Origin: Clostridium sp. 27_14
Lineage (GTDB): Bacteria > Bacillota > Clostridia > TANB77 > CAG-508
Direction of reading: 5' to 3'
Length of the DNA stretch: 6,704 bases
NCBI GenBank assembly: GCA_001916035.1
Contig: MNRQ01000038.1
Location: 16,093 to 22,796, forward strand
In this document: piece by piece, positions 6,360 through 6,704 of the stretch
Position numbering within the stretch: position 1 is the first letter of the stretch
How the letters are laid out: the number at the start of each line of letters is the position of its first letter
Made by a program: the position numbers and the translations under genes
Notes under the pieces: generated by a model
What the model was told of the DNA's origin: nothing
The model's database searches: none
What the model saw: the letters and a program-made list of their open reading frames with translations, nothing else

Positions 6360-6704
6360 AACTGGAGCAATAAAAAAACTAACAATTTTATATGTTTTAT
6401 TTATAATAATATTTATAATTTTACAACAATTTTGTAATTCTTTCTTTGGAGTGGTTTTAATGGTAGCATTTTTATGGATAGTATATTATAAGTTGCTTGT
6501 GTATACTAAGAAAACATTGAAAATACAAAAGACATTACAAGAAATATATGATGGTAAAAGTGATGTGAACTTGAATCCAGATGAGTTTGATGGAGTTCTA
6601 AAAGAAATGGTTAAATATATTGATGATATAGCTGGTGGTTTTTCTAATGCAATAGAACAAAATTTAAAATCGGAAAGATTAAAAACAGAATTAATAACAA
6701 ATGT
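6349..6704 (+). CDS. Sensor histidine kinase, continuation in shifted frame (partial)
   Basis: This frame is open from 6307 to the window end. From about 6352 it encodes SDKTGAIKKL, two hydrophobic helices (about 6385-6432 and 6442-6495), a charged stretch, a HAMP-like linker (EIYDGKSDVNLNPDEFDGVL), and then NLKSERLKTELITNV. That last segment is the well-known lead-in to the HisKA H-box (usually SHDIKTPL) in Firmicute kinases of this type, so the phosphoacceptor His should lie just past the window edge. With the preceding part the kinase would have six TM helices. No upstream start with a ribosome binding site exists in this frame near 6307. An internal ATG at 6460 has GGAG at 6448-6451, 8 nt away, but it falls within the second helix and is probably fortuitous. 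Whether the kinase is functional depends on whether the shift is real. Confidence 0.8.

Noticed and set aside
6448..6462. Internal start (GGAG then ATG 6460) for a separate short kinase
   Set aside because: The ATG falls inside a membrane helix of the continuous kinase, so the truncated protein would begin mid-helix. The GGAG is part of ordinary coding sequence.
1..6704. Alternative genetic code (TGA as Trp), suggested by low GC and absence of TGA stops in the main genes
   Set aside because: Every Trp in the recognised proteins is TGG and no TGA interrupts any of their reading frames, so the standard bacterial code fits.
1..6704. CRISPR array, tRNA/rRNA genes, insertion sequence or phage genes
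   Set aside because: I saw no regularly spaced direct repeats with unique spacers, no cloverleaf or rRNA-like segment, and no transposase, integrase or phage-like protein.

Overview
The window comes from a very AT-rich bacterium that uses the standard bacterial code. Coding regions favour ATA, AGA and AAA codons, Trp is always TGG, genes end in TAA or TAG, and strong purine-rich Shine-Dalgarno sites precede most starts. Protein sequences and gene order (tsaD, a COG1768-like phosphoesterase, recG, and a VanR-type two-component pair with a multi-TM kinase) point to a low-GC Firmicute of the class Clostridia, probably an uncultivated gut lineage. The species cannot be named from this sequence. 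All genes lie on the + strand.

Positions 1-90 hold the possible tail of an upstream gene and a good sigma-A-like promoter for tsaD. tsaD (91-1071) encodes the t6A tRNA-modification enzyme. Its 3' end is the first copy of a degenerate ~40-bp tandem repeat that runs into the gap after it. A calcineurin-like metallophosphoesterase (1211-1939) and recG (1942-4002) follow, only 2 bp apart and probably translationally coupled. After a 102-bp gap comes a small DUF1294 membrane protein (4105-4404), closed by a convincing intrinsic terminator.

A 200-bp regulatory gap follows. It holds the terminator, a perfect 14-bp inverted repeat starting in the terminator's T-run, and an extended -10 promoter. A two-component system is next: an OmpR/VanR-type response regulator (4605-5312) and, 24 bp later, a membrane sensor histidine kinase from 5337. 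The kinase frame stops at 6359, but the neighbouring frame carries on with the expected last membrane segments and the linker leading to the kinase core, up to the window edge. This is a one-base frameshift in a homopolymer-rich stretch, from mutation or sequence error.

Most of the window is ordinary housekeeping and signalling. I found no convincing undescribed defence, mobile or RNA system. The points most worth checking are the kinase frameshift, the tandem repeat over the tsaD stop codon, and the paired hairpins before the two-component operon.
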